Of a stretch of DNA of 64,000 bases, positions 48,264 through 59,914 are shown piece after piece. Position numbers and translations under genes: made by a program. The stretch is taken from NCBI GenBank assembly GCA_903900975.1, contig CAIUPE010000094.1:1-64000 (forward strand), written 5' to 3'. Under the pieces are notes generated by a model, which searched no databases, was not told the origin of the DNA, and saw only the letters and a program-made list of their open reading frames with translations. The DNA comes from an uncultured Hyphomicrobiales bacterium (GTDB lineage Bacteria; Pseudomonadota; Alphaproteobacteria; Rhizobiales; Beijerinckiaceae). Numbering within the stretch: position 1 is the first letter of the stretch; the number at the start of each line of letters is the position of its first letter.

Positions 48264-49013
48264 TCAATAAAACACATCGCCCGCGATGACCGGTGTGACC
48301 GTGCCATCGCGTTCGAGCAATAATTTTCCTTGGGCGTCGAGGCCTCTAAAGATGCCTTCAAGAACACCATCCGATTGGCGAACCGTCACCGGTCCACCGA
48401 TACCGCGTGCCAGCGTGATCCACCGCTCGCGAAGAAGTCCAAAACCTGCGCCATGATCGAACTGGTCGAGCGAGGCGCGAAAAGCGGCAGCTAAAGCTGC
48501 AAACACTTCTGAAACCGAAGCTATGACGCCCGACGCCGCAAGATCGGTTGCGGGATAGGGCGTATCCTCCGGATGGAAGCCCACATTGATACCGCAGCCG
48601 ATCACAGCACCAAAATTGCCATTGGGGAGCGTGCCCCCTTCCACCAAAATGCCCGAAAGTTTTGCGCCATCCAGCAGCACATCGTTCGGCCACTTGAGGG
48701 AGAGATGGTGCGGGCCAACGCCTAGCGCAATGAGCACGTCGTAAATAGCCAGCGCTGCAACAAAGCCAAGCTGATATCCGCTCGCCATCGGGCAAGGGTC
48801 GCGCAACGCGAGCGAGGCGTAAAGATTACCCTTTGGCGAAATCCATTGCCGCCCGAGCCGCCCTTTGCCGCCGGATTGCTCATCGGCAACCACCCAGTGA
48901 TCCCCTGCCCCGCTTTTCCGCAAATGGGCCATGGCTTCGTCATTGGTCGAGCCGATGACGTCGAGATGGGTCAGGGTGAAGTGGTGCTCAGCGATGGCTG
49001 CAGTCAATGTCAC
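48264..49013 (-). CDS. birA: Biotin--[acetyl-CoA carboxylase] ligase
   Basis: BirA activates biotin and attaches it to carboxylase carrier domains. The start is taken as a GTG at 49013, one base after the nuoN stop, giving 249 residues; the longer frame lies inside nuoN. It has the catalytic domain only: GSTNDEAM, SGGKGRLGRQWISPKGNLYASL (biotinyl-AMP loop), SLKWPNDVLLDGAKLSGILVE (catalytic Lys), and a small SH3-like C-terminus. It lacks the N-terminal DNA-binding domain of E. coli BirA, so it should not repress biotin genes. Its place right behind nuoN is common in Hyphomicrobiales. Confidence 0.94.
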   Translation of the reverse strand: MTLTAAIAEHHFTLTHLDVIGSTNDEAMAHLRKSGAGDHWVVADEQSGGKGRLGRQWISPKGNLYASLALRDPCPMASGYQLGFVAALAIYDVLIALGVGPHHLSLKWPNDVLLDGAKLSGILVEGGTLPNGNFGAVIGCGINVGFHPEDTPYPATDLAASGVIASVSEVFAALAAAFRASLDQFDHGAGFGLLRERWITLARGIGGPVTVRQSDGVLEGIFRGLDAQGKLLLERDGTVTPVIAGDVFY

Positions 49014-49014
49014 G

Positions 49015-50457
49015 TCAGAACAAAGACCGTGCAGCGAAATTGGCAGCCTCAACCAAACTCGCAGGTGCCAGAGCGAAGGCAACAACCAGAACGGCAGCCA
49101 AAGCAGCGATCAAGCGAACCGGCGCGGCGGCAGGCGTGAAGGCCTCTTTCGGCTCGTCAAAATAAATGATCTTGACGACGCGAAGGTAATAGAAAGCACC
49201 CACAACGCTGGCGACCACACCCACAACGGCCAAGGCATTCAAGCCGGCATGGACGGCTGCGGCAAACACATACCATTTCGCAAAAAAGCCTGCGAGCGGC
49301 GGAATACCTGCCAGCGAGAACATGATCATCGCAAAGGCAAAGGCAAGCGCCGGATTAGTGCGCGACAGGCCTGCGAGATCATTGATGTCTTCGCAATAAT
49401 GCCCGTTACGCTCCATAGAGAGCACACAGGCGAACGCGCCAAGCGTGGTCACGATGTAAATCGCCATATAGGTGGCAACCCCTGCCACCCCATCGACGGT
49501 TCCGGCCGAAAGCCCGATCAGCACATAACCGATATGGCCGATGGAGGAATAGGCCAAGAGACGCTTAATGTTGGTCTGACCGATAGCAGCGAACGCGCCC
49601 AGCACCGTCGAGGCAATGGCAATGAACACAATGATCTGCTGCCACTGACCGCTGATCGAGGGGAAAGCTTGCTCAACCACGCGGACCAACAATGCCACGG
49701 CTGCCGTCTTAGGTGCCACGGCAAAAAAGGCGGTCACAGGCGTTGGTGCACCCTCATACACATCCGGCGTCCACATATGGAATGGCACGGCTGAAATCTT
49801 GAACGAGAGGCCCGCAAGCACAAAAGCGAGCCCGAAAATGGCACCTATGCCTGCGCCACCCTTTAGCGCTGTGGCAATGCCCGAAAACGATATCGTTCCG
49901 GTCATGCCGTAAACGAGTGACGCACCATAAAGCAGCATGCCAGAGGAAAGCGCGCCGAGCACAAAATATTTCAGGCCCGCTTCGGTCGACTTCACCGAGT
50001 CACGATCAAACGACGCCACAACATAAAGGGCGAGCGAGGACAGCTCCAGCCCAAGATACAGCGCGATCAGATCATGCGCCGAGATCATCAGCATCATGCC
50101 GATGGTGGAGATCAGCACGAGCAGCGGGAATTCAAAGGCCTGCCGTTTGGTGTTTTTCAAATAGGCTTCCGCCAAAAAAAGCGTGAGAACCGAACCGCTT
50201 AGCGTCGCAATTTTCATGAACTGCGCGAAGCTATCGGAGATAAACGAGCCGCCAAACGCCTCGACTGTCTGACCGCCACTGGTTGCCACCAAAATACCGG
50301 CAACGATCAGAACCAAAATCGTCAATCCGCGCACGAGGCCATAGGATTTATCGCCTCCCACAGCGCCAATCAGCACGAGAAGCAACGCTCCCGCACCTAT
50401 AACAATTTCGGGGAGCGCTGGGGCCATAACCGGCAAGAGAGAGAGGGTCGAAGACAT
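49015..50457 (-). CDS. nuoN: NADH-quinone oxidoreductase subunit N
   Basis: One of three antiporter-like proton-pumping subunits in the membrane arm of complex I, next to the peripheral arm. The 480-residue protein has about 14 hydrophobic segments, with the conserved Lys-bearing helix (VPFHMWTPDVYEGAPTPVTAFFAVAPKTAAVALLVRV) and the TM7-8 region NIKRLLAYSSIGHIGYVLIG. It is the last gene of the nuoA-N operon. birA follows after one base. Confidence 0.96.
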   Translation of the reverse strand: MSSTLSLLPVMAPALPEIVIGAGALLLVLIGAVGGDKSYGLVRGLTILVLIVAGILVATSGGQTVEAFGGSFISDSFAQFMKIATLSGSVLTLFLAEAYLKNTKRQAFEFPLLVLISTIGMMLMISAHDLIALYLGLELSSLALYVVASFDRDSVKSTEAGLKYFVLGALSSGMLLYGASLVYGMTGTISFSGIATALKGGAGIGAIFGLAFVLAGLSFKISAVPFHMWTPDVYEGAPTPVTAFFAVAPKTAAVALLVRVVEQAFPSISGQWQQIIVFIAIASTVLGAFAAIGQTNIKRLLAYSSIGHIGYVLIGLSAGTVDGVAGVATYMAIYIVTTLGAFACVLSMERNGHYCEDINDLAGLSRTNPALAFAFAMIMFSLAGIPPLAGFFAKWYVFAAAVHAGLNALAVVGVVASVVGAFYYLRVVKIIYFDEPKEAFTPAAAPVRLIAALAAVLVVAFALAPASLVEAANFAARSLF

Positions 50458-50471
50458 CGGGTTTTGTGACC

Positions 50472-51977
50472 TTATGGCAGGGTAAGAGCGGCTGTCTTCA
50501 CCGTGCCGACCGCCGCGTGGATCGCAGCAAGCAGAGGCTCGGTTGGAACAGCGAAGATGTCGAGAATGGCATTGGCATGGAAGCCAAAATAGATTGTAAG
50601 AAAAGCCAGCGGCGCCAGAAGCGCGAACTCGCGAACGCTGAGATCCTTGATATCCAGCAAAGCAGGCTTTTCAAGCTTGCCGAGCACCACGCGGGCATAC
50701 ATCCACAACGCATAGGCCGCCGACAGGATAACGCCCGTGGTCGCAAACACGGCAACCCAAGAATTGGCAATTCGCGAACCGAGCAGCGTCAGGAACTCGC
50801 CAATAAAGCCGCAAGTTCCGGGCAGACCGACATTGGCCATGGTGAACACCATCATAGCCGCCGCATAAAGCGGCATCCGGTTTACAAGGCCACCATAGGC
50901 CGCAATTTCGCGGGTGTGCATCCGGTCATAGATCACGCCGACGCTTAAGAAGAGCGCAGCCGATACAATGCCGTGGCTGATCATCTGGAACATCGCGCCT
51001 TCAATGCCCTGCGGCGTCAGCGTGAAAATACCCAGCGTCACATAGCCCATATGGGCAACAGACGAATAAGCGATCAGCTTCTTCACATCTTCCTGCACCA
51101 GCGCCACAAGCGAAGTGTAGACGATGGCACCCAGCGAGAGCGTGAACATGAATGGCGCGAAATAGGCCGACGCATTCGGGAACATCGGCAGCGAGAAGCG
51201 GATGAAGCCGTAACCACCCATCTTCAACAAAATCGCAGCCAGAATAACCGATCCCGCAGTTGGCGCTTCAACGTGGGCATCCGGCAACCAAGTATGCAGC
51301 GGCCACATCGGCATCTTCACCGCGAACGAGGCGAAGAAGCCGATCCAAAGCCATGTTTGCATATGGACCGGGAATTTGAAGTTCAGAAGCGTCGGAATAT
51401 CGGTCGTACCGGCCTGCCAATACATCGCCATAATCGCGACCAGCATCAAAACCGAGCCGAACAGCGTGTAGAGGAAGAATTTGAAGCTCGCATAAATGCG
51501 GCGCTTGCCACCCCAAATGCCGATGATCAGGAACATCGGGATCAGGCCAGCTTCAAAGAACAGATAGAACAGCACGAGATCGAGCGAGGAGAACACGCCG
51601 ATCATCAGCGCTTCAAGCACCAGAAACGCGATCATATATTCGGAAACGCGCTTCTCGATCGAAATCCACGATGCCACGATGCAGAACGGCATCAGGAAGG
51701 TAGAGAGCAGAATGAACGGCATCGAATAGCCGTCAACGCCCAACTTGAAGCGGATCGCATCCGAAATCCACGCGCCTTCTTCCACCAGCTGAAAAGCCGG
51801 GCTCGTCGCGTCAAAGCGGTGCCACGCGACCAAGGACAGCGCAAAGGTGATGATGGTGGTGGCAAGCGCAATCCAACGCACATTTTTGTGCGCAGCATCG
51901 CCCTCACCCGGCACGAACAGAATGGCCAGGGCGCCTGCCAGCGGCAGGAGGATGAGGCCAGAGAGAAGATGCGACAT
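50472..51977 (-). CDS. nuoM: NADH-quinone oxidoreductase subunit M
   Basis: A middle antiporter-like subunit of the complex I membrane arm. From the ATG at 51977 (sharing one base with the nuoL stop, TGATG) the product is 501 residues. It has [32 protein letters not shown], the proton-channel region of the family with its conserved Lys, the Glu in helix 5 ([16 protein letters not shown]), and [22 protein letters not shown] one codon earlier is a less likely start. Confidence 0.96.
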   Translation of the reverse strand: MSHLLSGLILLPLAGALAILFVPGEGDAAHKNVRWIALATTIITFALSLVAWHRFDATSPAFQLVEEGAWISDAIRFKLGVDGYSMPFILLSTFLMPFCIVASWISIEKRVSEYMIAFLVLEALMIGVFSSLDLVLFYLFFEAGLIPMFLIIGIWGGKRRIYASFKFFLYTLFGSVLMLVAIMAMYWQAGTTDIPTLLNFKFPVHMQTWLWIGFFASFAVKMPMWPLHTWLPDAHVEAPTAGSVILAAILLKMGGYGFIRFSLPMFPNASAYFAPFMFTLSLGAIVYTSLVALVQEDVKKLIAYSSVAHMGYVTLGIFTLTPQGIEGAMFQMISHGIVSAALFLSVGVIYDRMHTREIAAYGGLVNRMPLYAAAMMVFTMANVGLPGTCGFIGEFLTLLGSRIANSWVAVFATTGVILSAAYALWMYARVVLGKLEKPALLDIKDLSVREFALLAPLAFLTIYFGFHANAILDIFAVPTEPLLAAIHAAVGTVKTAALTLP

Positions 51978-53965
51978 CAATGGACTCCGCCGAACATGTA
52001 CCAGGTCATAAAGCCCGCAAGCCCGATCAGCATCGCGAAAGCATAGTGGTAGAGATAGCCCGTCTGCATCCGAACGGCCCAGCCCGTGACATCGAGCACG
52101 CGAGCGGAAACACCATCTGGGCCCATCCCGTCGATCACGCGTCCATCACCTTGCTTCCACAAGAAGCGGCCAATGGCCTTGGCGGCACGCACGAAGATGA
52201 TGTCGTAGAGCTCGTCAAAATACCATTTGTTGAGCAGGAATTTATAAAGAAGCGGCTGGCTTTGGGCCAATTGGCCCGGCAGATGCGGCTTCCAGAGATA
52301 GAAGATCGAGGCCAGCACAAACCCGCCCAGCATCATAACGAAAGGAGACTGCTTCACCCATTCCGGCACTTCATGCATCGCGTGCAGAATATGGTTGTGT
52401 TCAGAGGTGAAAATCGCACCCTTCCAGAATTCACCATAGCCTTCGCCAATAAAGGCAGACGCAAACACCAGACCGGCGAACAAGGCACCCGCACCCAAAA
52501 GGATCAGCGGGATCGTCATCACCAGCGGCGATTCATGCGGCTCATGCGAGTGGCCGTGATCGTGATCATGGTCGCCATGCGCGTGGGCGTGGTGATCATG
52601 TGCATGATCGTCATGGCCCCAGCGGGGTTGGCCCATAAAAGTCATGAAGAACAAACGCCATGAATAGAAGCTCGTCATACCAGCAGCCAGCACCAGCAGG
52701 ATGAAAGCGTAGCTCTGAACCGGCGAATGCGAGGCAAACGCGGCCTCGATGATCGCGTCCTTCGAGAAGAAGCCTGCCGTCAGCGGAAAGCCGGTCAAGG
52801 CCAGCGTACCAATCGCCATCATGGTGCCGGTCAGCGGGATTTTCTTGAACAGGCCACCCATCTTCCGGATGTCTTGCTCATGATGCATGGCATGGATAAC
52901 CGAGCCCGCGCCTAAGAACAGCAACGCCTTGAAGAAGGCATGCGTGAAGAGGTGGAATATACCCGCGCCATACGCGCCTGAACCGAGGGCGACGAACATA
53001 TAGCCGAGCTGCGAGCAGGTCGAATACGCGATCACGCGCTTAATATCGTTTTGCACCAAGCCGATGGTGGCCGCAAAAAAGGCGGTTGTAGCGCCGACAA
53101 ACATCACCACGTTCATGGCCGAAGGCGAGGCTTCAAACAGCGGCGACAAACGCGCCACCATGAACACGCCAGCCGTCACCATGGTGGCGGCATGGATCAG
53201 CGCCGACACAGGGGTCGGGCCTTCCATCGCGTCCGGCAACCAGGTGTGGAGCAGGAACTGCGCCGATTTACCCATCGCGCCGACAAACAGCAGCAGGCAG
53301 ATAATCGTCATCGCGTCCCAATCGATCCCGAGGAAGTCGACTTTCAACGCCGAAAGATCGCCGATACGCGCGAAAACCGCGTCATAGCTGACCGAACCTG
53401 TGAGCACGAACACCACGAAAATACCAAAGGCAAAGCCGAAATCGCCAACGCGGTTGACGATGAACGCCTTCATAGCGGCGGCCACTGCCGTTGGCTTTTC
53501 ATACCAGAAGCCGATCAGCAGATAGGAGGCCAGACCAACGCCTTCCCAGCCGAAGAACATCTGCACGAGATTATCCGAAGTCACCAGCATCAGCATGGCG
53601 AACGTGAACAGCGACAAATAGGCAAAGAAGCGCGGCCGTGCCGGATCTTCATGCATATAGCCAATGGAGTAGAGATGAACGAGCGCCGAGACTGAGTTGA
53701 CGACGACCAGCATCACGGCGGTCAGCGTATCGACGCGGAAGGCCCAATCGACGGAGAGAGTACCCGAAGTGAACCAGTTGCCAAGCACCAGCGTCTTGCC
53801 GCCTTCACCATAGCCGGTTTTGATGAACACGATCCACGACATCACGGCAGACGCCATCAGCAGCCCCGTGGTGACGAGTTCGCTCGGGCGGGGGCCGATT
53901 ACGCGGCCAAACAGCCCCGCAATGAGAAAGCCTAAAAGTGGGAAAAGGACGATTGCTTGGATCAT
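51977..53965 (-). CDS. nuoL: NADH-quinone oxidoreductase subunit L
   Basis: The distal antiporter-like subunit of complex I, with the long lateral helix at its C-terminus. The start is unsure: GTG 53974, ATG 53971 and ATG 53965 are in frame; 53965 ([14 protein letters not shown]) best matches relatives and gives 662 residues. Conserved parts: [49 protein letters not shown], and [19 protein letters not shown]. Between helices lies a loop with 13 His in about 30 residues (encoded at about 52530-52620), a metal-binding-like insert seen in several alphaproteobacterial NuoL proteins. Confidence 0.96.
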   Translation of the reverse strand: MIQAIVLFPLLGFLIAGLFGRVIGPRPSELVTTGLLMASAVMSWIVFIKTGYGEGGKTLVLGNWFTSGTLSVDWAFRVDTLTAVMLVVVNSVSALVHLYSIGYMHEDPARPRFFAYLSLFTFAMLMLVTSDNLVQMFFGWEGVGLASYLLIGFWYEKPTAVAAAMKAFIVNRVGDFGFAFGIFVVFVLTGSVSYDAVFARIGDLSALKVDFLGIDWDAMTIICLLLFVGAMGKSAQFLLHTWLPDAMEGPTPVSALIHAATMVTAGVFMVARLSPLFEASPSAMNVVMFVGATTAFFAATIGLVQNDIKRVIAYSTCSQLGYMFVALGSGAYGAGIFHLFTHAFFKALLFLGAGSVIHAMHHEQDIRKMGGLFKKIPLTGTMMAIGTLALTGFPLTAGFFSKDAIIEAAFASHSPVQSYAFILLVLAAGMTSFYSWRLFFMTFMGQPRWGHDDHAHDHHAHAHGDHDHDHGHSHEPHESPLVMTIPLILLGAGALFAGLVFASAFIGEGYGEFWKGAIFTSEHNHILHAMHEVPEWVKQSPFVMMLGGFVLASIFYLWKPHLPGQLAQSQPLLYKFLLNKWYFDELYDIIFVRAAKAIGRFLWKQGDGRVIDGMGPDGVSARVLDVTGWAVRMQTGYLYHYAFAMLIGLAGFMTWYMFGGVH

Positions 53966-53991
53966 GATCATCACACGGGGAATAAACCCGC

Positions 53992-54297
53992 TCAGCCCTT
54001 CATCATGTTGATGTCTTCAACCGCAATGGAACCACGGTTGCGATAATAGACGACGAGAATTGCAAGCCCGATGGCCGCTTCAGCCGCAGCTACGGTTAAA
54101 ACGAGCAAAGCAAAAACCTGCCCGATCAACGTGCCGCCAAAGGTCGAAAACGCCACAAGATTGATGTTGACCGAAAGCAGGATGAGTTCGATCGACATCA
54201 AGATGACGATCACGTTCTTCCGGTTGATAAAAATGCCCAACACGCCAAGCGTGAACAAGATGGCCGAGACGGTGAGATATTGCGCCAATCCGATCAT
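53992..54297 (-). CDS. nuoK: NADH-quinone oxidoreductase subunit K
   Basis: A small three-helix subunit (101 residues) linking the proton path from the quinone site to the antiporter subunits. The ATG at 54297 ([15 protein letters not shown]) has GGGAG upstream and fits family length; the GTG at 54306 overlapping nuoJ is less likely. The conserved Glu residues within the helices are seen in [17 protein letters not shown] and [13 protein letters not shown]. Confidence 0.96.
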   Translation of the reverse strand: MIGLAQYLTVSAILFTLGVLGIFINRKNVIVILMSIELILLSVNINLVAFSTFGGTLIGQVFALLVLTVAAAEAAIGLAILVVYYRNRGSIAVEDINMMKG

Positions 54298-54302
54298 AAC
54301 CG

Positions 54303-54920
54303 TCACTCCCCTCCCAAACCATGGCCGGGCGCGACTTTGCGCACTTCCATCGCCGTTTCCTTGGTGCGAGCGACCTGATCGGCAATGTTTTGCCGCTTCA
54401 CGCCCGTTTTATGGCGCAGCGTTAGCACAATCGCGCCAATCATGGCGACCAGCAGAATGAAGCCTGAAACTTCAAAGTAATAGACGTGCTCGGTGTAGAG
54501 CACCCGGCCCAGCGCTTCCGTATTCGAGATCGCGCTATCGGTTGGCTTAGCCACAGCCAATGCCGCATCAGGTGCCATGAAATAGGTCAGCACCAGCGAG
54601 AACAATTCGGCAAACACCAAAAGACCCAGCAAAGCACCCAAGGGTAAATGCTTGGAAAAGCCCTGCCGGAGTTCGGCGAAATCAACATCGAGCATCATCA
54701 CAACGAAGAGGAACAACACGGCTACAGCGCCGACATAGACGACGACCAAAATCATCGCCAAGAATTCAGCGCCCATCAGCAGAAAGAGACCCGCCGCGTT
54801 CACGAAGGCCAAAATCAGAAACAGCACCGAATGCACAGGATTGCGCGAGGTGATGACCATAAAGGCCGACCCGACCAAGACGGCCGAGAAGAGGTAAAAA
54901 AAGGCCTGAGCAGCGCTCAT
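54303..54920 (-). CDS. nuoJ: NADH-quinone oxidoreductase subunit J
   Basis: A 205-residue membrane subunit of complex I with five hydrophobic segments; it opens with [71 protein letters not shown], which is the family's most conserved stretch (the distorted third helix that couples quinone reduction to proton movement). The C-terminal tail is cytoplasmic and charged. It is followed by nuoK after 5 bases. Confidence 0.96.
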   Translation of the reverse strand: MSAAQAFFYLFSAVLVGSAFMVITSRNPVHSVLFLILAFVNAAGLFLLMGAEFLAMILVVVYVGAVAVLFLFVVMMLDVDFAELRQGFSKHLPLGALLGLLVFAELFSLVLTYFMAPDAALAVAKPTDSAISNTEALGRVLYTEHVYYFEVSGFILLVAMIGAIVLTLRHKTGVKRQNIADQVARTKETAMEVRKVAPGHGLGGE

Positions 54921-54984
54921 ATCTCATATCCCCAACGCGTTCCGGCTAAGCCGGACAATTCCAAAATTCTCAAAACCAAACCGC

Positions 54985-55473
54985 TCAGCGGTAAGGCGCA
55001 TCCTGCCGAATGTTGCGGGCAATCTCACGCTCCCAGCGCGCGCCGTTCTCCAACAGCCGGTCCTTGTCATAGAACAGCTCTTCGCGCGTCTCGGTCGCGA
55101 ATTCGAAATTCGGTCCCTCAACGATGGCATCCACCGGGCAGGCTTCTTGGCAGAAGCCGCAATAGATGCATTTCGTCATGTCGATATCGTAACGGGTGGT
55201 ACGGCGCGTGCCATCGTTGCGGCGTGGACCCGCTTCAATGGTGATGGCTTGAGCCGGGCAAATCGCCTCGCATAATTTGCACGCGATGCAACGCTCTTCC
55301 CCGTTTGGATAGCGACGCAACGCGTGCTCGCCCCGAAACCGCGGGCTAACCGGGTTTTTTTCAAACGGATAATTGATCGTAGCCTTCGGCTTGAAGAAAT
55401 AGCGCATCGACAGCGCGAACGCTGACACGAACTCTTTCAACAACAAGGATTTGGCGGCCTGATCTAATCTCAT
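54985..55473 (-). CDS. nuoI: NADH-quinone oxidoreductase subunit I
   Basis: The 162-residue connector subunit carrying two 4Fe-4S clusters (N6a, N6b). The start is the ATG at 55473 ([12 protein letters not shown]), as the longer frame enters nuoH. It has two ferredoxin motifs: [16 protein letters not shown] (about 62-77) and [16 protein letters not shown] (about 101-116). Both cluster motifs are complete, so electron transfer to the quinone should be normal. Confidence 0.97.
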   Translation of the reverse strand: MRLDQAAKSLLLKEFVSAFALSMRYFFKPKATINYPFEKNPVSPRFRGEHALRRYPNGEERCIACKLCEAICPAQAITIEAGPRRNDGTRRTTRYDIDMTKCIYCGFCQEACPVDAIVEGPNFEFATETREELFYDKDRLLENGARWEREIARNIRQDAPYR

Positions 55474-55486
55474 GGTCGTAACCCTC

Positions 55487-56521
55487 TTAATGCCCCGGTG
55501 CCCAGCCCGTATATTGCAGCACACCGGCTACAACAACGACCATGAACAACGAAATCGGCAAAAACACCTTCCAGCCCAAACGCATCAGCTGGTCGTAGCG
55601 ATAGCGCGGCACAAAGGCCTTCACCATCGCAAACATGAAGAATACCGCACAAACTTTAACGACGAACCACACGACGCCCGGCACCCAAGTGAAGGGTGCA
55701 ACGTCAAACGGTGGCAACCAGCCGCCCAAGAAGAGGATCGTGGTCAACGCGCACATCGTGACGATGGCAACATATTCTCCAAGCATGAACATCATATACG
55801 GCGTCGAGCCATACTCCACCATGAAGCCCGCAACCAACTCCGATTCCGCTTCCGGCAAATCAAACGGCGGACGGTTGGTTTCAGCCAGTGCCGAGATGAA
55901 GAAGATCACAAACATCGGGAACAAAGGCAGCCAGAACCAACCGAACATCCCGAACTGGTTATGCTGTGCGTTCACAATATCCGTGAGATTGAGCGAACCG
56001 ACGCAAAGCAGAACGGTGATGATCACGAAGCCGATCGAGACTTCATACGATACCATCTGCGCCGCAGAACGGAGCGCGCCGAGGAACGGATATTTCGAAT
56101 TCGACGCCCAGCCACCCATGATGATGCCATAGACACCTAACGACGAGACCGCGAAAATATAGAGAATGCCGACATTGATATTGGCAACCGCCCAGCCATC
56201 CATCACCGGCACAACGGCCCAAGCCGACAGCGCCAGCGTGGTGGTGACGAGGGGAGCCAGCAAAAACACGCCCTTATTCGCGCCTGCCGGAATGGTAGGC
56301 TCTTTCAGCATGAATTTGAGCAAATCGGCGAAGCTTTGCAGTAGGCCAAAGGGCCCCACCACATTCGGGCCACGGCGAAGCTGCACCGCCGCCCAGATCT
56401 TGCGATCGGCCAGCAGGATGAAGGCGACAAAAATCAGCAGGATCACAATGGTGGCAACGCTTTTGAGAAGCGTCAGCCCCAAGGCCAAAATCCAACCGTA
56501 AGAAGCGATGTCTTGTACCAC
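55487..56521 (-). CDS. nuoH: NADH-quinone oxidoreductase subunit H
   Basis: The membrane subunit that shapes the quinone-binding chamber. The start is a GTG at 56521 ([10 protein letters not shown]) with AAGGAGAG directly upstream, giving 344 residues and eight hydrophobic segments; the longer frame to 56611 lies inside nuoG. Signature parts: [37 protein letters not shown] and [28 protein letters not shown]. It follows nuoG by 10 bases. Confidence 0.96.
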   Translation of the reverse strand: MVQDIASYGWILALGLTLLKSVATIVILLIFVAFILLADRKIWAAVQLRRGPNVVGPFGLLQSFADLLKFMLKEPTIPAGANKGVFLLAPLVTTTLALSAWAVVPVMDGWAVANINVGILYIFAVSSLGVYGIIMGGWASNSKYPFLGALRSAAQMVSYEVSIGFVIITVLLCVGSLNLTDIVNAQHNQFGMFGWFWLPLFPMFVIFFISALAETNRPPFDLPEAESELVAGFMVEYGSTPYMMFMLGEYVAIVTMCALTTILFLGGWLPPFDVAPFTWVPGVVWFVVKVCAVFFMFAMVKAFVPRYRYDQLMRLGWKVFLPISLFMVVVVAGVLQYTGWAPGH

Positions 56522-56531
56522 GTCGCTCTCC

Positions 56532-58595
56532 TTATTCCGCTGCCATGGTCTGGCGCGATGACGCCAGCGCCGAGCAATCGGCCATGATTTTTGAGGCGCG
56601 CGCCACCGCATTGGTCAGGTGGAAATCCTTGACCGGCGAATGGAACGCCTCTTTTCCCGCCTTGCCAGAAAGTCTGGCAAGGTTTGAAATATCGCCTGCC
56701 CCGCCGGCCGAAACGCCACCCAACACCGCAAAATGCGGATGCGCGGCGTAAAGTGCCTTACGAAGTGCTGTCAGCGTATCAAACGGAAGTGGCTTGCCGA
56801 CAACCGCCGAAAGGGCGCGAATAATCGCCCAATCTTCGCGGGCCTCGCCGAGCGGGAATACCGCACGGTTGGCCAGTTGCACGCGGCCTTCGGTGTTCAC
56901 ATAGAGGCCGGACTTTTCGCTAAACGCTGCGCCCGGCAAAATGACATCGGCGCGATGTGCGCCCGTATCGCCATGCGTGCCTTGATAGACAACGAACGCA
57001 CCTTCCGGCACCTCGATCTCGTCAACACCAAGCAAGAAAAGCACATCCAAAGCGCCGCTTTGGGTCATGCCCGCGGTATCAAGCCCGCCCTCGCCCGGCA
57101 CAAAGCCGATATCGAGCGCGCCGACCAGCGATGCTTCGGTATGAAGCACGTTAAAGCCGTTCCAACCGTCTTTCACCACGCCCGAGCTTGCCGCAATCTT
57201 GGCCAAGGACGCCAACACTGCTTCGCCATCCGCGCGGTTCAACGCGCCCTGGCCGATGATCAGCATGGGCTTTTCTTTGCCAGCGAACAGTTTTTCAGCG
57301 GCCCCTACGATGCTTTCAGGGCCAGCGCCGAGATAGGTATAGGGATAGGTCAAATCGGCCTGCTCGCCGACAACACCAATTGCAGCACCACCCTTCAAAT
57401 ACCGCTTGCGGATGCGAGCATTGAGCACCGCAGCCTCACGGCGAGGATTGGAACCAACGATCAGGATTGCATCGGCATCTTCAATGGCAGCAATGCCGGA
57501 ATTGAAGAGGTAAGAGCCGCGGCCATACTTCGGATGCAGCGGCGAGCCCGCATAGCGCGCGTCCATATTCTTGGAGCCGAGCGCACCCATCAACGCTTGC
57601 AGCGCAAACATATCCTCGACGCTTGCCAATTGACCGGCCAACGCACCAACGCGCTCAGGCGCAGCGGTTTTCAGCTTTTTGGCAATGGCTGCGAAAGCTT
57701 CCTGCCAGCTTACCGGCGTCAACTTGCCTTTCACGCGTAGATAGGGACGGTCAAGACGTTGTGTTTTCAAGCCATCGAAAATGAAACGGGCTTTGTCCGA
57801 GATCCATTCCTCGTTTACGGCCTCGTTCAAACGCGGCATCACGCGCATCACTTCATTGCCGCGGCTGTCAATGCGCGTGGCGGAGCCAACCGCATCCATA
57901 ACGTCAATCGACTCGGTCTTGGTCAATTCCCAAGGCCGCGCCTTAAATTCGTAGGGCTTCGAGGTCAACGCACCAACGGGGCAAAGATCGATGATATTGC
58001 CCTGCAACTCGCTCGTCATCGCCGCTTCGAGATAGGACGTGATCTCGACATCCTCACCACGACCGGTGAGGCCAAGATCGGTAACGCCCGCCACCTCAGT
58101 GGAGAACCGAACACAACGCGTGCATTGAATGCAGCGCGTCATCGTGGTTTTAACCAGCGGGCCGATATGCTTGTCTTCCACCGCGCGCTTGTTTTCAGCG
58201 TAACGCGAGGTATCGACGCCATAGGCCATGGCCTGATCTTGCAGATCGCACTCGCCGCCCTGATCGCAGATGGGGCAATCGAGCGGATGGTTGATCAGCA
58301 AAAATTCCATCACGCCTTCGCGTGCTTTTTTGACCATTGGCGAGGTGGTGAGCACCACTGGCGGCTCGCCATTCGGGCCGGGGCGCAGATCGCGCACATT
58401 CATCGCGCAAGACGCGGTTGGCTTTGGCGGGCCACCCTTCACTTCAACGAGGCACATGCGGCAATTGCCCGCAATCGATAGCCGCTCATGGAAGCAGAAA
58501 CGTGGCACTTCAGCGCCCGCCGCCTCACACGCCTGCAACAGCGTGTAATCGGCTGGAACATCAATCTCGGTGCCGTCGATGATGATCTTGCTCAT
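56532..58595 (-). CDS. nuoG: NADH-quinone oxidoreductase subunit G
   Basis: The largest peripheral-arm subunit (687 residues), holding 2Fe-2S N1b and 4Fe-4S N4 and N5. The N-terminal ferredoxin domain has [18 protein letters not shown], followed by [17 protein letters not shown] (the HxxxCxxC N5 site), then [10 protein letters not shown] for N4 (about residue 155). The rest is a molybdopterin-oxidoreductase-like domain without a cofactor role. There is no N7 cluster motif set, as in mitochondrial-type enzymes. Confidence 0.96.
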   Translation of the reverse strand: MSKIIIDGTEIDVPADYTLLQACEAAGAEVPRFCFHERLSIAGNCRMCLVEVKGGPPKPTASCAMNVRDLRPGPNGEPPVVLTTSPMVKKAREGVMEFLLINHPLDCPICDQGGECDLQDQAMAYGVDTSRYAENKRAVEDKHIGPLVKTTMTRCIQCTRCVRFSTEVAGVTDLGLTGRGEDVEITSYLEAAMTSELQGNIIDLCPVGALTSKPYEFKARPWELTKTESIDVMDAVGSATRIDSRGNEVMRVMPRLNEAVNEEWISDKARFIFDGLKTQRLDRPYLRVKGKLTPVSWQEAFAAIAKKLKTAAPERVGALAGQLASVEDMFALQALMGALGSKNMDARYAGSPLHPKYGRGSYLFNSGIAAIEDADAILIVGSNPRREAAVLNARIRKRYLKGGAAIGVVGEQADLTYPYTYLGAGPESIVGAAEKLFAGKEKPMLIIGQGALNRADGEAVLASLAKIAASSGVVKDGWNGFNVLHTEASLVGALDIGFVPGEGGLDTAGMTQSGALDVLFLLGVDEIEVPEGAFVVYQGTHGDTGAHRADVILPGAAFSEKSGLYVNTEGRVQLANRAVFPLGEAREDWAIIRALSAVVGKPLPFDTLTALRKALYAAHPHFAVLGGVSAGGAGDISNLARLSGKAGKEAFHSPVKDFHLTNAVARASKIMADCSALASSRQTMAAE

Positions 58596-58604
58596 GACGT
58601 CCTC

Positions 58605-59909
58605 TTACTCCGCCGCCATCATGCGAACGGGATCGGAATGCGGATTAGCCGAATATTGGTCGATCCGCTCTTCAATTTCATGCCGGAAATGCGCGATCAG
58701 GCCCTGAATAGGCCAAGCCGCCGCATCGCCTAACGCGCAAATCGTATGGCCTTCGACCTGTTTGGTGACTTCCAGCAACATGTCGATTTCACGCTTCTGC
58801 GCGCGGCCCTCGGCCATACGCATCATGACACGCCACATCCAGCCGGTGCCTTCGCGGCACGGCGTGCATTGGCCACAGCTCTCATGCTTGTAGAAAGCCG
58901 AGAGACGCGCAATCGCCCGGATAATATCGGTCGACTTATCCATCACGATAACAGCCGCCGTGCCAAGACCCGAACGCAATTTCGAGAGTGAGTCAAAATC
59001 CATCGGCGTGTCGATGATCTGCTCGGCAGGCACCATACGGACCGACGAGCCACCCGGAATAACCGCTTTCAGATTGTCCCAACCGCCGCGAACACCGCCG
59101 CAATGGCGATCAATCAGCTCGCGGAAGGTGATGCCCATCACTTCTTCGACATTGCACGGCGTATTCACATGGCCGGAAATGCAGAAGAGCTTGGTGCCGA
59201 CATTGTTCGGATTGCCCATGGACGAGAACCAGCTCGCACCACGGCGCAAGATCGTGCCCGCCACCGCAATCGACTCTACATTGTTCACCGTCGTCGGGTT
59301 GCCATAAAGACCCATATTGGCCGGGAATGGCGGCTTTAAACGAGGCTGGCCCTTTTTGCCCTCAAGGCTCTCAAGAAGAGCGGTTTCTTCACCGCAAATA
59401 TAAGCGCCAGCGCCGTGATGCACGTAAAGATCAAACGGCCAGCCATGGACATTGTCCTTACCGATCAGCTTGGCCGCATAGGCCTCATCAACGGCCTTTT
59501 GAAGCGCCACGCGCTCGGCAATATATTCACCACGCACATAGATATAGCAGGCATTGGCACCCATCGCGAAGGACGCGATCAAGCAACCTTCGATCAAAAG
59601 ATGCGGGTCATGCCGCATGATTTCGCGGTCTTTGCAGGTGCCGGGCTCGGATTCATCGGCGTTGACCACGAGAAAATGCGGACGACCATCCGAAACCTTC
59701 GGCATAAACGACCATTTGAGCCCCGTCGGGAAGCCCGCGCCGCCACGTCCGCGAAGGCCTGACGCCTTCATCTCGTTGACGATCCAGTCGCGTCCCTTAT
59801 CGACAAACAGCTTTGTGCCATCCCAATTGCCACGCTTCAGCGCCGACGGAAGGTCCGCGCCATGAAAGCCATAGAGATTGGTGAAGATGCGGTCTTTATC
59901 AGCGAGCAT
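58605..59909 (-). CDS. nuoF: NADH-quinone oxidoreductase subunit F
   Basis: The 434-residue flavoprotein that takes electrons from NADH. It has the NADH/FMN-binding [13 protein letters not shown] (about 54-66), the FMN loop [18 protein letters not shown], and the 4Fe-4S N3 motif [14 protein letters not shown] (about 354-367) with the distant fourth Cys in [15 protein letters not shown]. It is directly next to its partner nuoE (5-base gap). The start ATG at 59909 is unambiguous. Confidence 0.97.
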   Translation of the reverse strand: MLADKDRIFTNLYGFHGADLPSALKRGNWDGTKLFVDKGRDWIVNEMKASGLRGRGGAGFPTGLKWSFMPKVSDGRPHFLVVNADESEPGTCKDREIMRHDPHLLIEGCLIASFAMGANACYIYVRGEYIAERVALQKAVDEAYAAKLIGKDNVHGWPFDLYVHHGAGAYICGEETALLESLEGKKGQPRLKPPFPANMGLYGNPTTVNNVESIAVAGTILRRGASWFSSMGNPNNVGTKLFCISGHVNTPCNVEEVMGITFRELIDRHCGGVRGGWDNLKAVIPGGSSVRMVPAEQIIDTPMDFDSLSKLRSGLGTAAVIVMDKSTDIIRAIARLSAFYKHESCGQCTPCREGTGWMWRVMMRMAEGRAQKREIDMLLEVTKQVEGHTICALGDAAAWPIQGLIAHFRHEIEERIDQYSANPHSDPVRMMAAE

Positions 59910-59914
59910 CGGGC

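Noticed and set aside
50973-52046. 357-residue plus-strand frame opposite nuoM
   Set aside because: It is very rich in Arg, His and Gln, as expected from reading a membrane-protein gene backwards.
56733-57740. 335-residue plus-strand frame opposite nuoG
   Set aside because: Antisense shadow; nuoG has all cluster motifs and the operon context.
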